Part shown: in pieces, positions 17,352-27,395 of the stretch | Layout of the letters: each line of letters begins with the position of its first letter | Position numbering within the stretch: position 1 is the first letter of the stretch | Source: Clostridium brassicae | GTDB lineage: Bacteria; Bacillota; Clostridia; Clostridiales; Clostridiaceae | Direction: 5' to 3' | DNA length: 64,000 nt | Assembly (NCBI RefSeq): GCF_026738875.1 | Contig: NZ_JAPQFJ010000002.1 | Location: forward strand, 305,982 to 369,981 | Made by a program: the position numbers and the translations under genes | The notes under the pieces: generated by a model | The model's database searches: none | What the model saw: only the letters and a program-made list of their open reading frames with translations | What the model was told of the DNA's origin: nothing

Positions 17352-19268
17352 ATGGAACTATATATCTTTAATACAAACCGGGAGCTTGTGGGCATCGTGG
17401 AATCTTTCGAATATCTTCGATGGACACGGCGTTATTCTCAGTGTGGTTCATTTGAACTAAAAGCCATCGCCACACAAGAGAATGCCGAACTTCTAAAAGA
17501 AGGAAATATCATTTTGAAGAACGATGATGAAGAAGCTGGGATTATTGAGCATCTTTCCTTGTCTCAGACGGATCAGGAATTTATTACGGTAAGTGGTCGC
17601 TTTGCCACGTCCTTTCTTGCTAGACGCATTGTATGGCAAACGGAGAAATTGTCCGGTGACATTTCTGATTGTGTGGAGCAACTTATAGAAAATAACCTTA
17701 TCAATCCTTCTGATGTAGCAAGAAAGATCAGCGGTATATCCTTTTCATCCCCAAGCCTGGATATACCCATTAGCACCCAGATTTCGTACCGCAACTTGAT
17801 GGACGCAGTGACGGAACTATGTGAAGTTTCGGAGGTTGGTATCAAGACTATTTTTACTCCTGAAACAGGGGTTTTTACAATAATGCTGTATAAGGGGACT
17901 GAATCACAGGCAGTGTTCTCTAAGGAGTATGAGAACCTAACTGAGCAGGTTTATACAGTAAGTGCAGCAGATTTTGCTAACACTGCTCTTGTTGGTGGGG
18001 AGGGCGAAGGTGCAGAGCGGACATTTGTAGCAATTACAAGTGGATCGGGAGAAACTCGACATGAGATTTTTGTGGATGCTAAAGACCTACGGGCAGAAGA
18101 TTTTGGAGTGGACTATATCAATACGCTGATTTTTCGTGGGCAGAGCAAGCTAAATGAGCAAGTAATACGATATTCCTTTGATACATCAGTTAACCCACAT
18201 GGCAACCTGACTTATAAGGTAGACTTTGACCTTGGCCAGGTTGTTAAGGTTATTTCCAAAGCATGGGGTGTATCTATGACAACACGAATCGCTGAAGTGG
18301 AGGAGACTTATGACGCGGACGGTCAAAGCATCAGCGTAGTATTCGGAAAGAGCGAGCTAACAATAGCTCAAAAAATTCGCTCTGATATGAGTGAGGTTAA
18401 AACGGCATTATCTGCCCCAACTGGCATCTCTGATATTGCAGAAGCATTAGGCAATGTGTCAGAAACACTTGGAGATATTCATGATCTTGACCCCAATATC
18501 CAAGGAGATACTGTTACCGATAGTATCAACAATCTGTTTGGGAAACTGCCCTCACTTGAGGTAATTGTTGGAGAAGGAGCTATATCGATCGGCCAGTATG
18601 CCCTGCACCATATGAGCCCTGGAGATGCCTTTTATTTCACCTCGTGGAGCGGCAACAAATTCAGTGATCAGCCAAGCGATGACGGGCATGTCTTTTTGGT
18701 AAAGCATAGCGGGGATAACACGGGAAACGGATATCAGCGGGCAATGGGATTTTTTATATCACGCAATACAATGACGTTTTATGTGATATCTGTTTTTGTG
18801 TTTAACAATCCGTCTGGTGAAGCGAACTGGTTAAATATTAATAACGATCCAATAACTACAGCACGGATTGCAAATGGAGCGGTCACTGGTACAAAGATTG
18901 CAGAACGAACGATTACAGCAACTAAAATCTCCTCTGCGTTTACTGATTACTCTATGACAGAACAAAACACAGGGCGTCTATGGATAGATGGTAAGGTAAT
19001 ATATCGAAAAGTTGTAAACCTCGGCTCCCTTCCCAATGCTACTCCTGGGAGCGTAGCCCATGGTATTGCAAACCTAAGTACAGTTGTTAGTTTATCTGGC
19101 TTTGCAACAAATGGCACTAACTTCTTGCCACTACCGCTTGCACGGTATAACAACTTCGCTTCACAAATCGGCCTTTATGTGGATAAAACAAATGTCGTTG
19201 TTGAACCTGGTATTGACCGGACAGATTATACGGGCTACGTGGTTATCGAGTATACGAAAACCATCTAG
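17352..19268 (+). CDS. Tail-associated protein (ReqiPepy6 Gp37-like)
   Basis: 638 residues. ELYIFNTNRELVGIVESFEY and FEYLRWTRRYSQCGSFEL mark the siphovirus ReqiPepy6 Gp37-like family, a hub protein occupying the Tal slot. The first ~350 residues form this domain; the C-terminal ~250 residues look like an appended beta-rich host-contact or carrier region (PGDAFYFTSWSGNKF, then NGAVTGTKIAERTITATKI). ATG 17352 was chosen over GTG 17346 because GGGGGTG precedes it. Confidence 0.88.
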   Translation: MELYIFNTNRELVGIVESFEYLRWTRRYSQCGSFELKAIATQENAELLKEGNIILKNDDEEAGIIEHLSLSQTDQEFITVSGRFATSFLARRIVWQTEKLSGDISDCVEQLIENNLINPSDVARKISGISFSSPSLDIPISTQISYRNLMDAVTELCEVSEVGIKTIFTPETGVFTIMLYKGTESQAVFSKEYENLTEQVYTVSAADFANTALVGGEGEGAERTFVAITSGSGETRHEIFVDAKDLRAEDFGVDYINTLIFRGQSKLNEQVIRYSFDTSVNPHGNLTYKVDFDLGQVVKVISKAWGVSMTTRIAEVEETYDADGQSISVVFGKSELTIAQKIRSDMSEVKTALSAPTGISDIAEALGNVSETLGDIHDLDPNIQGDTVTDSINNLFGKLPSLEVIVGEGAISIGQYALHHMSPGDAFYFTSWSGNKFSDQPSDDGHVFLVKHSGDNTGNGYQRAMGFFISRNTMTFYVISVFVFNNPSGEANWLNINNDPITTARIANGAVTGTKIAERTITATKISSAFTDYSMTEQNTGRLWIDGKVIYRKVVNLGSLPNATPGSVAHGIANLSTVVSLSGFATNGTNFLPLPLARYNNFASQIGLYVDKTNVVVEPGIDRTDYTGYVVIEYTKTI

Positions 19269-19285
19269 GAAGGAGGAATTTTTGT

Positions 19286-19789
19286 ATGGAGAAAAGCGGA
19301 TTTTTCAATTCATCCGATGGAGATAGAGTCTATGATGCCACGGATTTTGCAGCATACTTTGGAAGTCTTGTTTCAAACGGGATATTTTATAAAACAGCTA
19401 CAAATCTGCAGGTATCACCAGGGATGGGATTGGCAGTAAGCGTGGCGGCTGGAAGTGCGTGGATTAATGGATATAGATATGAGAATACAGATGCGTTAAA
19501 TATGCCCCTCGCTACAGCGCACGGTAGCAATCCACGCATTGACCGGATTGTTGTTCGCTTAAGCCAAATCAGCAGGAATATTCAGCTTGCAGTTGTTACA
19601 GGGACTCCAGCTGCTACACCAGTGGCTCCAGACTTAACAAGAACCAGCGATGTGTATGAACTCGGTATTGCAGACGTTCTTGTACCTGCTGCGGCTACAT
19701 CAATAGCAGCAAATAACATTACTGATACCAGATTAAACACCAGCCTTTGTGGGTTAGTGAACTCATTGGTATCGGCGGTTTACGAGTGA
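19286..19789 (+). CDS. Baseplate/tail fiber adaptor protein
   Basis: 167 residues. DRVYDATDFAAYFGSLVSNG and the following GSAWINGYRYENTD are characteristic of the N-terminal domains of receptor-binding or baseplate proteins in Firmicute siphoviruses. It probably links the hub to the adhesin encoded next. AAGGAGGAATT precedes ATG 19286. Confidence 0.78.
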   Translation: MEKSGFFNSSDGDRVYDATDFAAYFGSLVSNGIFYKTATNLQVSPGMGLAVSVAAGSAWINGYRYENTDALNMPLATAHGSNPRIDRIVVRLSQISRNIQLAVVTGTPAATPVAPDLTRTSDVYELGIADVLVPAAATSIAANNITDTRLNTSLCGLVNSLVSAVYE

Positions 19790-19800
19790 GGTGAATTTCT

Positions 19801-22272
19801 ATGGCAACCTATCAAGCGATAAATGCTTGTACATGGCGTAATGGCAGTTGGATTGCGGGTGTAACCGACTACGTTCGACAAGGGGTTTATGCCCCAGCCA
19901 ATAATTATGAGAATGTTGGTGCCATGTTATTTGACCTTACAAGTATTCGAAATACCTATGCAAACTATTATCCTACCTCTGCCAGTATTCGTCTTGTTAG
20001 GATAGCTGCAGGTGATTGGGGTTCAGCCAGAACGATAACACTTTATGCTGGAAATGCATATGGTTTGCCATCTCCTAGTTCGGGTACCAGCATATCCGGG
20101 AGTAGACCTACGAAAGTTACTTCTGGATATAGCTATACTGTTTCTGCCGGACAGGGTACAAAGGATATCGCAATTTCCACCGCACTCATTGATTCCATCG
20201 GTAGTGGAGCTAGTAATTGTTTATTCATGGATGCTGGCTCCAGCACACTAAACTATATGGGATTTCGAGCTAGAGATGATTTAAGCCAGATAGTGTTAAC
20301 CATTAACTGGGCAATAAGAACCACAGCTTGTAGTGCTCCGACATCCTGTTCATTGAGTGCAACCCTCTCGGAGGACAATGTTACATTATCATGGAGTGGT
20401 GCTTCCGGTGGTACAAATAATGCCATCTCCTCCTACGAGATACAGTATAGTGATTCTGCTGACAATTTGAATTGGGGATCGTGGACAGCACTAACTACAG
20501 TAACCACCACGGCTACTAGTGGCAGCTTGTCAGTTGCACCACCATCAACACGGGGGAATTATCGTAGGTTTCGGGTGCGAACTCGAGGTACAGCAGGAGC
20601 AAGTTATTATTCAGGCTGGAGAGTATCGTCGAACTCTGTTCGCAGAAACACAGTTCCTAGCCCACCAACTACAGTGACTGCTACTCCAATCAATTATAGT
20701 GATGAAACAATTACGCTTACTTGGAGCGGAGCTTCTGGAAGTACGAGTGCAATCAAGGGGTACCAGATTGCTAGTCGAACATCTACGGATAACAGTACAT
20801 GGAGTTCATGGAATGTTCTAACCATATTGGCCCTATCGGCTAGTGGAGGTAGTTATAACCCTAACGTGTCACGAGTTCCAGGAACATATACTCAATTTGG
20901 TGTATGGACGATAGATAATCTCGATGTCTACTCATCGGAAAAAATCAGTAATAGTATTTACTGTGATATCACGGCTTGTGGAGCACCTACTGCTTGCTCG
21001 GTAAGTTCAACTTTAGCTGAAGGAAATGTTACTCTTTCATGGAGTGGTGCATCCAGTGGAGCAGGCAACACCATCACATCCTATGAGATTCAATATAGTG
21101 ACTCGGCAGATAACAGCACATGGGGAGCATGGACAGCATTAACAATAACGGTTACCTCAACAACAAGTGGCAGCGTAGTTGTTAGCCCACCGACAACTCG
21201 CGGTTATTACCGTAGGTATAGAGTTAGGACACGTGGTACGGCTGGAGAGAGTTTTTATTCTGACTGGACTATATCTAGCAACACTGTCCGCAGAAATACA
21301 CTGCCCATTCCGCCTACTTCTTTTACTGCAACTCCTTCAATATATGAGACGAATACAGTAACTCTTATGTGGAGCGGAACAATACCGGGAACCAGTGCTA
21401 TCAAGCAATATGTTATTCAACAAGCTACATCAGCAGACGGTATAAATTGGTCGGTATACGAAGCATTGACTACTATTATTTCAAGTGCTACTTCAGGTAC
21501 CCATCAGGTAAATGCTTCCCCGGTACCTGGAATGTATACCCGCTATCGAATAAACGTAACAGATACACTTGATGCAGTTTCAAGCCATGTGGTTAGTAAC
21601 ACGGTAAAGAAAAACAGTCCGCCTGCTGCTCCGATCATCGTCAGTCCTATGACCGGAAAGTCTACTTATAACACTACACCATGCTTTATGATTACTACAG
21701 GCACTGAACCAGACGGTCAGACACAGATTGTGGAAGTAAAGATTGATTCAGGTGAGTGGGTTAATAGTGTGGATAATCCTGAGAGATTTTCTACGAGTGG
21801 CTATCTGGGAAATGGTGTTAGTACGGTGTACCAAGCGGAACCGCTTGCAGTAGGAAACCATACTGTAACCTTCCGCTGTCTTGATAGTGATATTGAGTCT
21901 GCAAGCACAGAAGTTGTCAGGACATTTACTATATTACCGCCACCTTTTGAAACGATTACTGCAAATGAGACTGTCGTAAAGGCAGCACATATTCAGACGC
22001 TTCGAACCGCTTTAAATATAGTGCTAAGTTATTACAACTTATCCCCTGTAATTTGGAGTGAAGAGATTATTGCGGGAAGAACAACAGTTAAAAAATGGCC
22101 ATTTCACATTACTGAAATCCGAAAGGCTATTGATACTATCATTACAGTGGTTAATGGTTTTGACTCTTCTGCAGCATTTGATATACCACCTGTGACATGG
22201 CTCCCTATTGGAACAGGGCGTCCAAAGGCGGATGTGATGCAACAAATCCACGATCTTATACTGATGCTGTAA
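19801..22272 (+). CDS. Large tail adhesin with repeated FN3-like domains
   Basis: 823 residues. The first ~170 form a beta domain (NVGAMLFDLTSIRNTYANYY), then two near-identical ~216-residue units, each containing two fibronectin-III-like folds (VTLSWSGAS, SYEIQYSDSADN, YRRFRVRTRGTAGASYYSGW), then another Ig-like part (PMTGKSTYNTTPCFMI) and a C-terminal helical segment (VKAAHIQTLRTALNIV). It is likely a host-surface-binding fiber. It is the last tail gene before a strong terminator. Confidence 0.82.
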   Translation: MATYQAINACTWRNGSWIAGVTDYVRQGVYAPANNYENVGAMLFDLTSIRNTYANYYPTSASIRLVRIAAGDWGSARTITLYAGNAYGLPSPSSGTSISGSRPTKVTSGYSYTVSAGQGTKDIAISTALIDSIGSGASNCLFMDAGSSTLNYMGFRARDDLSQIVLTINWAIRTTACSAPTSCSLSATLSEDNVTLSWSGASGGTNNAISSYEIQYSDSADNLNWGSWTALTTVTTTATSGSLSVAPPSTRGNYRRFRVRTRGTAGASYYSGWRVSSNSVRRNTVPSPPTTVTATPINYSDETITLTWSGASGSTSAIKGYQIASRTSTDNSTWSSWNVLTILALSASGGSYNPNVSRVPGTYTQFGVWTIDNLDVYSSEKISNSIYCDITACGAPTACSVSSTLAEGNVTLSWSGASSGAGNTITSYEIQYSDSADNSTWGAWTALTITVTSTTSGSVVVSPPTTRGYYRRYRVRTRGTAGESFYSDWTISSNTVRRNTLPIPPTSFTATPSIYETNTVTLMWSGTIPGTSAIKQYVIQQATSADGINWSVYEALTTIISSATSGTHQVNASPVPGMYTRYRINVTDTLDAVSSHVVSNTVKKNSPPAAPIIVSPMTGKSTYNTTPCFMITTGTEPDGQTQIVEVKIDSGEWVNSVDNPERFSTSGYLGNGVSTVYQAEPLAVGNHTVTFRCLDSDIESASTEVVRTFTILPPPFETITANETVVKAAHIQTLRTALNIVLSYYNLSPVIWSEEIIAGRTTVKKWPFHITEIRKAIDTIITVVNGFDSSAAFDIPPVTWLPIGTGRPKADVMQQIHDLILML
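20323..21618 (+). repeat. Two tandem ~648-bp repeats inside the adhesin gene
   Basis: Unit 1 is about 20,323-20,970 and unit 2 about 20,971-21,618. Each begins with TAC-[SG]-APT-[SA]-CS and repeats the order LSWSGAS, SYEIQYSDSADN, RVRTRGTAG, NTVPSPPTT or equivalent. Divergence is mostly synonymous or conservative, which indicates domain duplication. Confidence 0.8.
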
Positions 22273-22290
22273 GGTGTGTGATACGGCAAC

Positions 22291-22322
22291 AGCACTCTTG
22301 TATTTTACAGGGGTGCTTTTTT
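22291..22322 (+). terminator. Rho-independent terminator after tail operon
   Basis: An 11-bp stem (AGCACTCTTGT with ACAGGGGTGCT, G-T pairs allowed), 5-nt loop and T6 tail. It separates tail genes from the lysis genes. Confidence 0.85.
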
Positions 22323-22356
22323 AAATACACAAATTAATGTAATGGAGGTGTTTACA

Positions 22357-22797
22357 GTGAAAGAGATTTGGAATTGGATACAGTTAGCTTTTGCGGCTGT
22401 TGGTGCTTTTCTTGGATGGTTTCTCGGCGAGTTTGACGGATTTCTATATACACTGGTCACTTTTGTAGCTATTGATTATCTGACAGGTGTCCTTTGTGCG
22501 ATTACAGATAAAAAGCTGTCCAGCGAAATTGGTGCCAAGGGAATTTTCAAAAAGGTTCTCATCTTTGTAATGGTAGGTATCGCTCATATTCTTGATACAC
22601 AAATTTTGGGGAGTGCAGGATATGATAGCAGCGCTTTGCGAACAGCGGTAATCTTTTTCTACCTAAGTAACGAGGGTGTATCCATTTTGGAGAATGCAGG
22701 TCATATTGGACTACCCATCCCAGAAAAACTAAAGGCGGTTCTTAAGCAACTACATGGTCGTGATGAGGAACCTCCTAAGCCAGGTGATGAAATATGA
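22357..22797 (+). CDS. Phage holin (Holin_4_1 family)
   Basis: 146 residues with GTG start 22357 at proper distance from GGAGGTG; the in-frame ATG 22342 lies in the ribosome site. Hydrophobic segments (AFAAVGAFLGWFLG, LYTLVTFVAIDYLTGVL, VLIFVMVGIAHIL, TAVIFFYLSNEG) and the DYLTGVL-x-A motif are those of phage phi-29/TcdE-type holins, which permeabilise the membrane for endolysin release. The end overlaps the next gene by 4 bp. Confidence 0.93.
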   Translation: MKEIWNWIQLAFAAVGAFLGWFLGEFDGFLYTLVTFVAIDYLTGVLCAITDKKLSSEIGAKGIFKKVLIFVMVGIAHILDTQILGSAGYDSSALRTAVIFFYLSNEGVSILENAGHIGLPIPEKLKAVLKQLHGRDEEPPKPGDEI

Positions 22798-24188
22798 TTG
22801 ACTTAACGAAAGCGGTAACGGTATTCATTGGTCGACGCGGTGAACACAATTACCGAAATATTGAGTTTGATGTATCAAGCCTACTGGAAGATAACTACTC
22901 AAGTGCCTCCTTAAATGCGATTTACAAAAGGCCTGATGGGGTTGCATATCCGGTAGTCACGAACTACGCTGATGGTGTCCTTACATGGCAGCCCAATGCA
23001 ACTGACACATCATTTGTTGGTGTTGGTCGGCTTGAAATAAGGGTTACTTATGGTGATGTGGTTGGAAAGAGCACAAGAATACTAACCATAGTCGAGGATG
23101 CTCTTGTGGATGGAATTGCTGAACCACCAGAACCTCCTGCACAGGAATGGTTAAATAAAGTGCTTTCAGCTTTAGCTGAACTGGATATTGATGAAATAAA
23201 TAATCTGCTCAACCTCACTTACAATCTATTAAACAACAACTATGATTTGCTAAATACAACACACAATTTGGTTGAGGATACCCGCGAAAATTTATATAGG
23301 CGAACAGGTATTCTACTCAACCATTTGCATCCAATAGAAACAGCTAGTGCACCGGATATGATTAGCCGGAGAGCAGCCATCACATTTAACAACATAGCAA
23401 ATGGAAACAATGTAGTGATTGGCATGATAACATATACCTTCGTTACAGCTTTGGGTAGTCCAGCTGCAAATAATGTGCAGGTTCTAATTCAAGACACCCT
23501 TCGTAATACAGTTAAGACACTTGCTAGAGCTATAAGGGGCATTGATGACGAAATGAATATTGCCTATGGAACTGGGACTGATCCAAACCCAATTTGTACA
23601 GCTTACTGGACAAGTCAGAGGTTTTCCATAGGTAGTACTACCGTTGAGGCAGGTGAGAGCCTTTTTCTACTTGAAAGAGCAGAAAATGTGACTTCCGCAA
23701 TACCTCTCTCATCCACAGCAACGGCTATTATTAGTGACTTCACCCGTTCGGCCTATTCAAGATATATTTTGTCGGGTAATGTCTCGGGTTCAGGCGGTGC
23801 AAACAGTGTCCGTGGTCCTTTGCACACGATATTACCTATTAATAGTGTGGTTATTGGCGGTCAGGGCGGAGAATTGTATACGACGGCTTATGATTGCCAT
23901 TTGATAACTCTTTGTCGTCAATCGGATACTAGTGAAAAGGAACTAGACTTGTATATTTCCAATGATGAGGAGACGTTCACCAGAATTCAACGGAGTACAC
24001 CTGTCGGATCGAATACTTCAGCAGAATCCTTGCACATTCATATTCAAATGCGGCAGGCCAGAGTTCCAGCCGGTTATGGACTGTATATCTGTATGGGAAG
24101 TGATGGAACATCATCAAATGCTTATTGTGATTTAAAGTTTACCTATCACCTGTACCCTGTCCATCTTACACCTGAGCCAAATGATTAA
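22794..24188 (+). CDS. BppU-like baseplate upper protein / tail fiber
   Basis: 464 residues. The N-terminal ~110 (VFIGRRGEHNYRNIEFDVSS, then GVLTWQPNATDTSFVG) resembles BppU-type domains that attach receptor-binding proteins to the baseplate. It is followed by an Asn/Leu-rich coiled-coil (LNLTYNLLNNNYDLLNTTHN, ~145-175) and a beta-rich C-terminal half. Its placement between holin and endolysin is unusual for a structural gene but occurs in Clostridial phages. GTGATGAA-type overlap with the holin gene. Confidence 0.65.
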   Translation: MIDLTKAVTVFIGRRGEHNYRNIEFDVSSLLEDNYSSASLNAIYKRPDGVAYPVVTNYADGVLTWQPNATDTSFVGVGRLEIRVTYGDVVGKSTRILTIVEDALVDGIAEPPEPPAQEWLNKVLSALAELDIDEINNLLNLTYNLLNNNYDLLNTTHNLVEDTRENLYRRTGILLNHLHPIETASAPDMISRRAAITFNNIANGNNVVIGMITYTFVTALGSPAANNVQVLIQDTLRNTVKTLARAIRGIDDEMNIAYGTGTDPNPICTAYWTSQRFSIGSTTVEAGESLFLLERAENVTSAIPLSSTATAIISDFTRSAYSRYILSGNVSGSGGANSVRGPLHTILPINSVVIGGQGGELYTTAYDCHLITLCRQSDTSEKELDLYISNDEETFTRIQRSTPVGSNTSAESLHIHIQMRQARVPAGYGLYICMGSDGTSSNAYCDLKFTYHLYPVHLTPEPND

Positions 24189-24205
24189 ATGTTGAGGTGA
24201 TTATA

Positions 24206-24907
24206 ATGAAATTATACAAACTAATACTTACGAACAACGCCTGCTACAAAGCAGGCAAAACAATAAAACCGAAGGGTATAATGGTTCATTCAACAGGGGC
24301 TAACAACCCGTGGTTGAAGAGATATGTTGGTCCAGATGACGGTTTGCTCGGAAAGAACCAATACAACAATCATTGGAATCAGGATAAACCCGGAGGTCGT
24401 CAAGTTTGCGTCCATGCTTTTATTGGTAAGTTAGCAGATGGCTCCATTGCCACATACCAAACATTGCCTTGGAATCATCGTGGTTGGCATGCTGGAGGAG
24501 ATGCGAATAACACGCATATAGGATTTGAGATTTGCGAGGACGGTCTAACCGATGCCTCGTATTTTCCTGCTGTTTATAAGGAAGCAGTAGAGCTTTGTGT
24601 ACATCTTTGCAAACTCTATGGACTAAGTGAGAAGGATATCATCTGTCATAGTGAAGGCTATAAGCAAGGTATAGCCAGTAACCATGCGGATGTTATGCAC
24701 TGGTTTCCTAAGCATGGCAAGACCATGGATACCTTTAGAGCAGATGTTAAGAAACTTCTAAGCGAAGAAGAAAAATCAGCAGAACCAGCGAAAAAGAAAT
24801 ACTATCGTGTACAAATAGGTGCATACACTGTCAAAGCAAATGCTGAGGCACAGCTTGCAAAAGCTAAAAAGGCAGGATTTACGGATGCATTTATTAAGTA
24901 TGATTAA
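24206..24907 (+). CDS. Endolysin: N-acetylmuramoyl-L-alanine amidase with SPOR domain
   Basis: 233 residues. Amidase_2 domain (~15-175): KGIMVHSTGANNP (zinc His), WHAGGDANNTHIGFEICED, and HSEGYKQGIASNHADVMHWF (zinc His/active site). After a Lys/Glu linker, the C-terminal KYYRVQIGAYTVKANAEAQL is a SPOR-type peptidoglycan-binding repeat. It cleaves the amide bond between MurNAc and L-Ala for lysis. ATG 24206 follows TGAGGTGAT. Confidence 0.95.
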   Translation: MKLYKLILTNNACYKAGKTIKPKGIMVHSTGANNPWLKRYVGPDDGLLGKNQYNNHWNQDKPGGRQVCVHAFIGKLADGSIATYQTLPWNHRGWHAGGDANNTHIGFEICEDGLTDASYFPAVYKEAVELCVHLCKLYGLSEKDIICHSEGYKQGIASNHADVMHWFPKHGKTMDTFRADVKKLLSEEEKSAEPAKKKYYRVQIGAYTVKANAEAQLAKAKKAGFTDAFIKYD

Positions 24908-24987
24908 TCAAGGGGAGCGAGTTAATAGGCAATTATGCTTTAGCTTTACAGAGTTTCCCTAAAAAATATTAACTATTAGATGTATAT

Positions 24988-25024
24988 AGCCTGTGGGGGT
25001 TATTCCCTTGCAGGCTCTTTTTTT
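24988..25024 (+). terminator. Rho-independent terminator after endolysin
   Basis: AGCCTG pairs with CAGGCT, with an inner GGGG/CCCT extension, followed by T7. It closes the late gene block. Confidence 0.88.
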
Positions 25025-25103
25025 ATGCTCTGATTTAATTTAATTTTTACAAATCCTCAACTTCGACCTGTTCCCGCGGCTATTAGGTAGGAGGTGATTC
25101 TAC

Positions 25104-25340
25104 ATGAATCAGCATGAGGATAAAAAAGTTATGAAGATCTCAGATGGGGTTATAGACAAAAGCACCGAATTAAAGAAAATGTCACAGGAGCAGCTACAGC
25201 GTGAGTTTGATTATATTCAAGCAGAGAAATTACTTAGAAAGATGCTCCAAAAAGGTTTAATAACGGAAGCAGAATTCAACAAGATAGAGGCACTTAATCG
25301 CCAATCTTTCTCTCCTTTTTTAGCAGAGATAATGCCCTGA
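25104..25340 (+). CDS. SHOCT-domain small protein
   Basis: 78 residues ending QRSFSPFLAEIMP-like (RQSFSPFLAEIMP). The stretch LLRKMLQKGLITEAEFNKIE is a SHOCT (short C-terminal helical) motif. Proteins of this kind are regularly encoded just upstream of tandem serine recombinases in Clostridial mobile elements, as here, and may assist or regulate recombination (inference from position). AGGAGGTGATT precedes ATG 25104. Confidence 0.75.
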   Translation: MNQHEDKKVMKISDGVIDKSTELKKMSQEQLQREFDYIQAEKLLRKMLQKGLITEAEFNKIEALNRQSFSPFLAEIMP

Positions 25341-25401
25341 ATTCGTTGATATATAAGGGTTTCAGAGGTAATATGTGACCTACCAAGAAGGAGGTGAGGC
25401 G

Positions 25402-26961
25402 ATGAAAAAGATAACGAAAATAGAAGGAAATAAGGTTGCATCGATTATCAAACCTAAACTACGAGTAGCCGCATACTGTCGTGTCTCTACGGGTAGTGAT
25501 GAACAGTTAGTAAGTCTACAAGCGCAAAAATCCCATTATGAGGCTTACATAAAGGCAAACCCAGAATGGGAGTATGTTGGCTTGTATTATGATGAGGGAA
25601 TTAGTGGCACTAAAAAAGAAAACCGAACGGAACTTCTAAGAATGCTGTCAGATTGTGAAAACAAGAAGATTGACTTAATTATTACAAAGTCCATTAGTAG
25701 GTTTGCAAGAAACACTACGGATTGTTTGGAGATGGTTCGTAAACTGTTGGACCTTGGGATTTATATCTACTTTGAGAAAGAGAATATCAATACCCAATCA
25801 ATGGAAAGTGAACTGATGCTTTCTATATTAAGCGGGCTTGCAGAAAGTGAGTCAATCTCCATTTCGGAAAATAACAAGTGGGCAATTCAAAGGAGATTTC
25901 AGAACGGAACTTTTAAGATTTCATACCCACCATATGGTTATGACAACATTGACGGTCAAATGGTGGTAAATCCTGAGCAAGCAGAAATTGTGAAGTATAT
26001 TTTTGCAGAAGTATTATCAGGCAAGGGTACACAGAAAATAGCAGATGATCTTAATCAAAAGGGTATCCCTTCTAAAAGAGGCGGTCGTTGGACTGCTACC
26101 ACAATTCGAGGAATTCTAAAAAATGAGAAATATACCGGGGATGTTATACTGCAAAAAACCTATACAGATTCCCGTTTTAATAAGCGCACCAATTATGGTG
26201 AGAAAAACAGATATTTAATAGAAAATCACCATGAGGCAATTATCAGCCATGAAGTGTTTGAAGCAGTAGAGGCTGCCTTAAATCAAAGGGCAAAAGAAAA
26301 GGGAATAGAAAAGCGTAATGATAAGTACCAAAACCGGTATTCTTTCTCCGGAAAAATTATTTGCTCGGAATGTGGGAGCACCTTTAAAAGACGAATTCAT
26401 TCATCCGGCACAAGAAAATATGTAGCCTGGTGTTGCAGTAAACACTTAAAGCAGATAACCGAATGTTCAATGCAGTTTATTCGAGATGAGGATATAAAGA
26501 CGGCATTTGTTACTATGATGAACAAGCTGATTTTCGGCAGAAAACTTATTCTACAACCACTATTAGATGCTTTGCGTGGAATGAGCAACTCAGATAACCT
26601 TTCAAGAATTCAGGAATTAGAGAAGCAAATTGAAAAAAATGCAGAACAGAGAGAACTGCTTGTAAAGCTTATGGCAAAGGGGTATCTAGAACCTGCCCTT
26701 TTTAACAGAGAAAACAATGAACTGCAAATGGAAGCAGATAATAATATGGGGCAAAAAGAAGCTTTAATTCATGCTTTAAATGGAGAATTATCAAAGGTGC
26801 AAGAAGTCAGTAACTTAATAAAGTTTACAAATAAGGCTGAAATGATAAATACCTTTAGCGAGCAAATTTTCAATGATTATGTTGAAAAAATTATAGTTTA
26901 CTCAAGGGTAGAGATAGGTTTCGTTCTGAAATGTGGAATCACACTAAGGGAAAGGATGTGA
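25402..26961 (+). CDS. Large serine recombinase 1
   Basis: 519 residues. Resolvase catalytic domain (~10-155) with YCRVST (nucleophile Ser), [21 protein letters not shown] and EKENINT; recombinase domain (~165-275, PPYGYDNIDGQMVVNPEQAE); zinc-ribbon ICSECGSTF then WCCSKH; and a coiled-coil (~405-490). This is the full large-serine-integrase layout. ATG 25402 follows AAGGAGGTGAGG. First of three tandem recombinases that probably excise and integrate the prophage. Confidence 0.95.
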   Translation: MKKITKIEGNKVASIIKPKLRVAAYCRVSTGSDEQLVSLQAQKSHYEAYIKANPEWEYVGLYYDEGISGTKKENRTELLRMLSDCENKKIDLIITKSISRFARNTTDCLEMVRKLLDLGIYIYFEKENINTQSMESELMLSILSGLAESESISISENNKWAIQRRFQNGTFKISYPPYGYDNIDGQMVVNPEQAEIVKYIFAEVLSGKGTQKIADDLNQKGIPSKRGGRWTATTIRGILKNEKYTGDVILQKTYTDSRFNKRTNYGEKNRYLIENHHEAIISHEVFEAVEAALNQRAKEKGIEKRNDKYQNRYSFSGKIICSECGSTFKRRIHSSGTRKYVAWCCSKHLKQITECSMQFIRDEDIKTAFVTMMNKLIFGRKLILQPLLDALRGMSNSDNLSRIQELEKQIEKNAEQRELLVKLMAKGYLEPALFNRENNELQMEADNNMGQKEALIHALNGELSKVQEVSNLIKFTNKAEMINTFSEQIFNDYVEKIIVYSRVEIGFVLKCGITLRERM

Positions 26962-26966
26962 GAAAA

Positions 26967-27395
26967 ATGGCGCACACGCCTTATGGCTATAGGATAGAGA
27001 ATGGAATAGCAGTTATCGATGAAGAAAAAGCTGAAAAGGTTAGGAATTTATATAAGGGTTACTTATCAGGCCTTTCCTTATCGGTCGCGGCAAAGTCTGC
27101 TGGAATAGATGCTTATCACGGAACTGCTGGAAGGATGCTAAGAAATGAACGTTATCTTGGTGATGATTATTACCCTGCCATCATTGATAAAGAAACCTAC
27201 GAAAAAGCAGAAGCAGAGAGGGTAAAGAGAGCAAAAAAGCTAGGCAGAATCTTTGAACCCAAGACAGAAGATAAACCTACTATTTCTAAGAAATTTACCA
27301 TAGGACAAGTAATTCAGAAGTATACAAATCCTTTTACACAAGCGGAATTTGTATATAGCTTAATAGAAAGTGAGGTGCAGCAAGATGGCAATTAA
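26967..27395 (+). CDS. Small accessory recombinase lacking the catalytic domain
   Basis: 142 residues. It contains only the 'Recombinase' DNA-binding region ([20 protein letters not shown], then [20 protein letters not shown]) and a basic tail; the N-terminal resolvase domain with the Ser nucleophile is absent. It starts 6 bp after recombinase 1 ends and overlaps recombinase 3, so all three are one operon. It may act as a DNA-binding or directionality partner (inference). Such trios recur in Clostridial elements. Confidence 0.85.
   Translation: MAHTPYGYRIENGIAVIDEEKAEKVRNLYKGYLSGLSLSVAAKSAGIDAYHGTAGRMLRNERYLGDDYYPAIIDKETYEKAEAERVKRAKKLGRIFEPKTEDKPTISKKFTIGQVIQKYTNPFTQAEFVYSLIESEVQQDGN

Noticed and set aside
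24181..24206. GTG at 24,197 as amidase start
   Set aside because: It lies inside the ribosome binding site of the better ATG at 24,206.
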